NCBI GenBank assembly: GCA_035236585.1
Contig: CP141127.1
Location: forward strand, 45,460,001 to 45,524,000
Source of the DNA: Warburgia ugandensis
Lineage: Eukaryota; Streptophyta; Magnoliopsida; Canellales; Canellaceae
Length of the DNA: 64,000 nt
Reading direction: 5' to 3'
Part shown: positions 60,079-64,000 of the stretch, in pieces
How the letters are laid out: each line of letters starts with the position of its first letter
How positions within the stretch are numbered: position 1 is the stretch's first letter
The notes under the pieces: model-generated
Seen by the model: the letters and a program-made list of their open reading frames with translations, nothing else
Databases searched by the model: none
What the model was told of the DNA's origin: nothing
Position numbers and translations under genes: made by a program

Positions 60079-60491
60079 ATCCAGGGAAGGAGAGTTAGGA
60101 GCTGAAGACTATAGAAGACTTGAAGAGAATAATCTTCAAGGTATACCCTTGAAGACATGTATTTTTCTTTGTTGAGAGTTTTATTGTATGGTGCGCTTGA
60201 GTTTTGGATTATGTAATTTGGACAAGTATTGTACTAAATTTGGTCAGATCTTGTGAACCACTGGATGGATCCTGGAGTTTAATAAAAGTATATTCCTTCA
60301 ATGGAATTTTATTTTGTACACAAATTGTACTTATGTTATGTATGAAGTGGTGACTTGGGTTTTCAAAACAAGTTCTAAAGAAAAGAATTTCTGCTGTTTT
60401 GTTTTGTGAAAAATTTTTACACTCTTAAGGGCCCTGCCTTTCAAAATACTTTACAAATCATGTTTTCAAAAACCCGGGTCGTCATATGAAG

Positions 60492-60870
60492 GTTCTAGAA
60501 TGGTAGGTGAAGGTGGTCTTCTCTTGATCCTCACGTGCTGTAGGGATTTGATTGTAACAGGAGCATCCATATAGAAAATAGTACTAACTATGTCCTGTCA
60601 ACCTTTCTAGCATTTGGCCAATAAAAGGTAGTGGAGAATGATCTTTCCGCCTGACTGTATTCAATTTATGGTAATCAATGCAAACTCTTCATGCAGTGGT
60701 CATGCAAGTGGGTACTAATTCATTCTAATCATTTTAAACTACTGTGACCCTGGATTTTTTAGGTATAATCTGAATGAGGTAGACCCAAGTGTTGCTAAAG
60801 AAAGGGTATATTACGACAACTTCTGGAAGCTTTAGGACTTCATCTCTGACCACATCCTTCATGTAAGGAT
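60492..60870 (-). pseudogene. Athila C reverse transcriptase, N-terminal part
   Basis: Minus strand: VVRDEVLKLPEVVVIYPF near 60850-60800, VCIDYHKLNTVRRKDHSPLPF near 60680-60620 with short runs CIDYHKLN, then a stop inside the TGHS.YYFLYG region and REDQEKTTFTYHSRT at 60490. With the solo LTR and one tgaag removed, SRT joins FTYRCMPFG of the downstream part in frame. Confidence 0.88.
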
Positions 60871-60899
60871 TCTAATGCCTTTGGGTTTCCCTAAAAGGT

Positions 60900-61905
60900 T
60901 TTGTATTTTCTTATAGGTGTATACTATGCATGTGTATGGTTGGACTAATCTCTTTTATGTCTACCATGGTCCATCCTAGAGTAGTTTTATGTTCCTTAAG
61001 AACATCTAAAAGCTTAGCCTCCTATTCATTATCTAAATCTAATGTGATTATAACAGGTAAGGTTACATCTGGATCTAAGTATGAATATTTGAGATTATTA
61101 AACAAGGGTTTTAGGGCCAAAGAAGTTGGTTGCTCTATCGAGGGTACGAAGACAATCTTTGAAGGTGAGAACAGTTCCATATAAGAGCCTCACTTAAAGG
61201 TATCCATGATTGGAGTAGTCTCTAAGAGATTGTTTACCACCTTAGTGGACTTGTTTAGATCAAAATCTCAATTAAAGTTCATTAGACAAGCTTTCGATGG
61301 GTCAGAGATGGACAATGGTGGATGAATGTTGTTAATTAGACTCTCGATCAAGTTGACATTGCAAGAATCATTGAGGTCTAAATGTTGTTGATCAACACTA
61401 AAAACATTTAGCTTAACTTACATGTTGCCGAATGACAATTTCATTACACCATTCTTGTAGCTAATAATGGCATTGGACGTCACCATGAACGGACATCCAA
61501 GGCTGACTAGAGTCTGACTACTCGAATCAAATACAAGTTGGGTGTCTAATACAATGAAATCAATAGGGTACTATAACCAGTCCACCTATATCAACACATC
61601 TTCAACCAAACCATGGGGAATTTTGATAGAAGTATCAGTTAATTATAGCATGGTAGTGGTAGGTTTTAACTCACTGAGTCTTAGTTTCTCATAGACAAAA
61701 TATGGCAACAACTTAACAGTGGCCCCTAAGTCTAGTAGGCCCTATTTATGACATGGTCTCTAATGATAAAAGAAATGGTAGGACATCTTAGATCTCCAAA
61801 AATTGGTGGGGTCTTATGTTGTATCAAAGAGCTTACTTGCTTAATGATGAAAGCCTTTTTCTAAACATTTAGCTTTCTTTTCTAATATGAAGCTCTTACC
61901 AGAAC
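60900..61905 (-). pseudogene. Athila C protease region
   Basis: Minus-strand sequence near 61740-61670 reads GLLDLGATVKLLPYFVYEKL, with the D-L-G-A active-site form typical of Athila aspartic proteases. The rest of the region to the RT start is the usual long protease-RT linker, with stops and frameshifts throughout. Protease would mature the gag-pol polyprotein. Confidence 0.75.
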
Positions 61906-63690
61906 TTGGCATAGGCGGGGACATCTTTGATTGCATTGAGCAATTGAATATTAATTTGGCCATGTTTAAATACACCCATTAACTCATTGAAGTTTGTTAC
62001 CTTTTTAGCCATGTTTACTAACGAGGGAAAGGGGATTTAGGCGCATAGAATGCCTCCAATATAAGTTCTATAGGGGTTCTTTGTCTTTTCTTTTCCTCAT
62101 GTGTTTTAGTTGCCTCTTTCTCCTCTATAGTTTCCTTAGCCTGTTGTATATTGTTATTGATTTGACGATCACTCCTAAGGGTGGTTATAGACTTGGCATG
62201 CTCATGAGGATTCTGATTTTGAGAACATAACCCTATCTCAAATTTAACCTTAGGGCTAGGGAGGGGTTGACTATGGAACTGATCCCTTCCTCTATTTCGT
62301 AGGTTAGTTTATAATTGGCTAACCTGCATCTCTAGCTTCGTTAGAGCTTGAGAATTGATATTTTGAATTTGATTCAGAGAACTTTTTTGTTTCTTCATTT
62401 TGTTTTTCAAACATGCTCTAAATCATATTCTCTACAGATGGTTTCTTTGGTCACTAAGGTTGTTAGAAGCTAGGTGGCTATTGAGGAATGATAGCTATAG
62501 GAGGAAATTTTTGGTTAGGTGGTTCATAGATAGTCACCGTTGGAAGTTATTCTTTGACTAGGAAAAGTTGTGATGCCTAACCCATCTAGGGTTGTAGGTC
62601 TCTGAATATGGGTTGGGGCTAGGCTGGAGATATGCATTCAATGCATTTGCTTCGTTAAAATGTTAGTCATTTAGTACTCTATTTGATGGGCAGGCCGTGG
62701 TGATGTGGGATGGACTAGAGCAGAGAGCACAAAACTCTTGTGGAGGTTTAAGAGATGTGGCAACCATAAAGTATCAAAACATAGTTTCAAGCTTGTCCAA
62801 TCTACCTTTGTACTTGTCCATTGTAGCTAGTAAAGACTTAAGTTTATGGGATGTATCAATATGCACTCCTATCTCATAGAGATCCCCTATTTTGGTAGGC
62901 TTGTTATTCCTCTCTCTTCTATTTGAATAATCCCATTGTTGGGAATTATTTGCTAGTGTTTGAAAGCACTCCCAAGCCTCACTATCATCTTTTAACATGA
63001 GGGCTCCACTCGCTTTGTCTACCATTTGCCTATTATGAGGCATCGATGCCTCATAGAAGTATTGAAACTACTACCATTTCTAAAATCCATGATGAGGGCA
63101 TTTCTATAGCATTTCATTATACCATTCCCAACACTCATAATATTGTTCATTATCCCTTTGTTGAAAATTGATAATTTCATGATGAAGGGCATTTGTTTTG
63201 TCAACAAGGAAGAATTTGTTCAAAACTTTCTAGATAGTTCATCCCATTTGTTTTTGGAACCTACTCCAAGGAATTAAGCCATGATTTGGATTTATCCTTC
63301 ATGAGAATGGGAATAGCCTAAGCCTAATGGTATCATCTGAAAAATTTTAGAACCAAAACATAGTGCAAATATCAAGGAACTGCTTGATATGTAAGTGGGG
63401 GTCTTCTTGATGTTGACCATAAAAAGTGGGAAGTTGCTAGATGACTCCTAGATTTAACTTGAAGTGGGTTCCTTTCATAGGACGTAAAGTTATGAAGGAT
63501 GGGGTGTTACGTTGTAATGGTGCATAGAAATCTCTAATAGCTTTGTGCTCGACTTTTTCTGGAGGTTCACCATTGGGATAGGAACTGGGTTTCTTTACCC
63601 TTGTCCAAGGTTGCATTGATTCTCTAGGTTGAAAGATGCTAAATCTAAGTTCTAAGATTGATGTCTTTGCATAAAATATCATAAAATGTG
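61906..63690 (-). pseudogene. Athila C gag
   Basis: N-terminal block (63682 down to 63437) holds RAIRDFYAPLQ-type sequence and LRPMKGTHFKLN. The Retrotrans_gag core near 63330-63180 has stops. An open part at 63043-62774 carries SGALMLKDDSEAWECFQTL and YEIGVHIDTSHKL. The CCHC knuckle CALCSSPSHITTAC is near 62740-62700. The linker to protease (61910-62400) is uninterrupted, unlike in B. Confidence 0.82.
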
Positions 63691-64000
63691 CTCATCTAAA
63701 TTTTGAGTCTAACTCTATGTGATGTGCAATCAAATCCTAGTATCCACTAATTGATCGATGTCTTGATTATCTTTGCTTAGTGTGTAGGTGGTAGTTTCTT
63801 AGATCTAAATCTTGGTAGCTCCTCCTCTTATCCAAATTTGACTAATGCTTACTAGTTAAGTTCTTCTCGAAAGTGGTTAATGCAATCCTCATGTTATGAG
63901 GTGTTTAGACCTCGACTAATGTCAATGGAAGGCATGGGAAAATCACTTGGATTCTATGACACCCACTTTAACCATAGTTCTTAGAAGCCACTAGAGTAAC
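63691..64000 (-). other. Athila C leader, cut by the window edge
   Basis: Minus-strand match to D 40080-40400 and B 12401-12849 (agatctaaatcttggtagct, gaagtctaaac-type words). Noncoding. Confidence 0.65.

Larger units (their letters stand above)
55731..60486 (+). repeat. Solo LTR of the E family, 4756 bp, in Athila C RT
   Basis: Starts tgtaataaccccaattt and ends acccgggtcgtcata (final CA changed to TA). The 5-bp target duplication tgaag is perfect (55726-55730 and 60487-60491). It is the only uninterrupted full-length copy of this long LTR here: TATA box at 56343, CpG-rich block 57003-57290, GATC-rich stretches, an Athila-leader-like block near 58185-58700 and the stem-loop at 60048-60078. 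Open frames within it are not genes. Confidence 0.93.
55227..64000 (-). mobile_element. Athila element C, minus strand, cut by the window edge
   Basis: Order from the right edge: leader, gag, protease, RT, all minus strand. RNase H, integrase and the LTRs are not present within the window; the RT end abuts the D 3' LTR. A 4.76-kb solo LTR splits RT. It is less deleted than B and gives the reference for the uninterrupted gag region. Confidence 0.8.

Noticed and set aside
1..64000. Host genes, tRNA or rRNA genes, CRISPR arrays
   Set aside because: All recognisable protein motifs belong to retroelements; the repeats are LTRs and simple repeats with no spacer-repeat array; no tRNA cloverleaf was seen apart from primer-binding sites.

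Overview
This is intergenic DNA from a large, repeat-rich flowering-plant genome. The sequence shows only plant-type retroelements: Ty3/gypsy LTR retrotransposons of the chromovirus (Tekay/Del-like) and Athila (Ogre/Tat/Athila) lineages, an LTR family that carries only gag, and a 3' piece of a plant L1-type LINE. I find no host gene, tRNA, rRNA or CRISPR array. Every protein-coding region is a decayed retroelement remnant. The species cannot be named from what is here.

Layout, left to right. 1-2988 is a minus-strand LTR running off the left edge. 2989-4923 is mostly unassigned, with a possible small LTR at 3181-3953. 4924-12854 plus 36088-36754 is an old minus-strand Athila copy ('B'): LTR fragment, 3' noncoding region, integrase, then directly gag because RT and RNase H are deleted, then the leader. 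B is interrupted twice: by a plus-strand Athila solo LTR (8470-11159) in gag, and by a 23-kb plus-strand composite (12855-36082, 'E') in the leader. E has a very long LTR (about 4.5 kb), then three successive blocks of primer-binding site plus gag separated by LTR pieces, then a cytosine-poor noncoding spacer, a polypurine tract and a 2-kb 3' LTR. A structurally complete but coding-dead minus-strand chromovirus (15330-24998) sits inside E's 5' LTR.

36755-55226 is a plus-strand Athila copy ('D') with both LTRs. Its interior is damaged by a solo LTR in integrase (46949-48860, perfect 5-bp target duplication), a truncated chromovirus-type LTR in the 3' noncoding region (50667-52745), a LINE fragment, a minus-strand LTR fragment, and an RT segment that is inverted relative to the adjoining RNase H. 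55227-64000 is a minus-strand Athila copy ('C': RT, protease, gag, leader) whose RT is split by a 4.76-kb solo LTR (55731-60486, perfect 5-bp target duplication).

The genes no longer work together; the value lies in the nested structure and in noncoding elements. The most interesting are a stem-loop near the 3' end of the E-type LTRs that keeps its pairing through a compensatory change, a block in the 4.7-kb LTRs that is homologous to the Athila leader, the triplicated PBS-gag structure of E, GATC-rich and CpG-rich LTR domains, and several insertions whose pre-insertion sites can be read from restored frames or from an empty-site copy in the same window.
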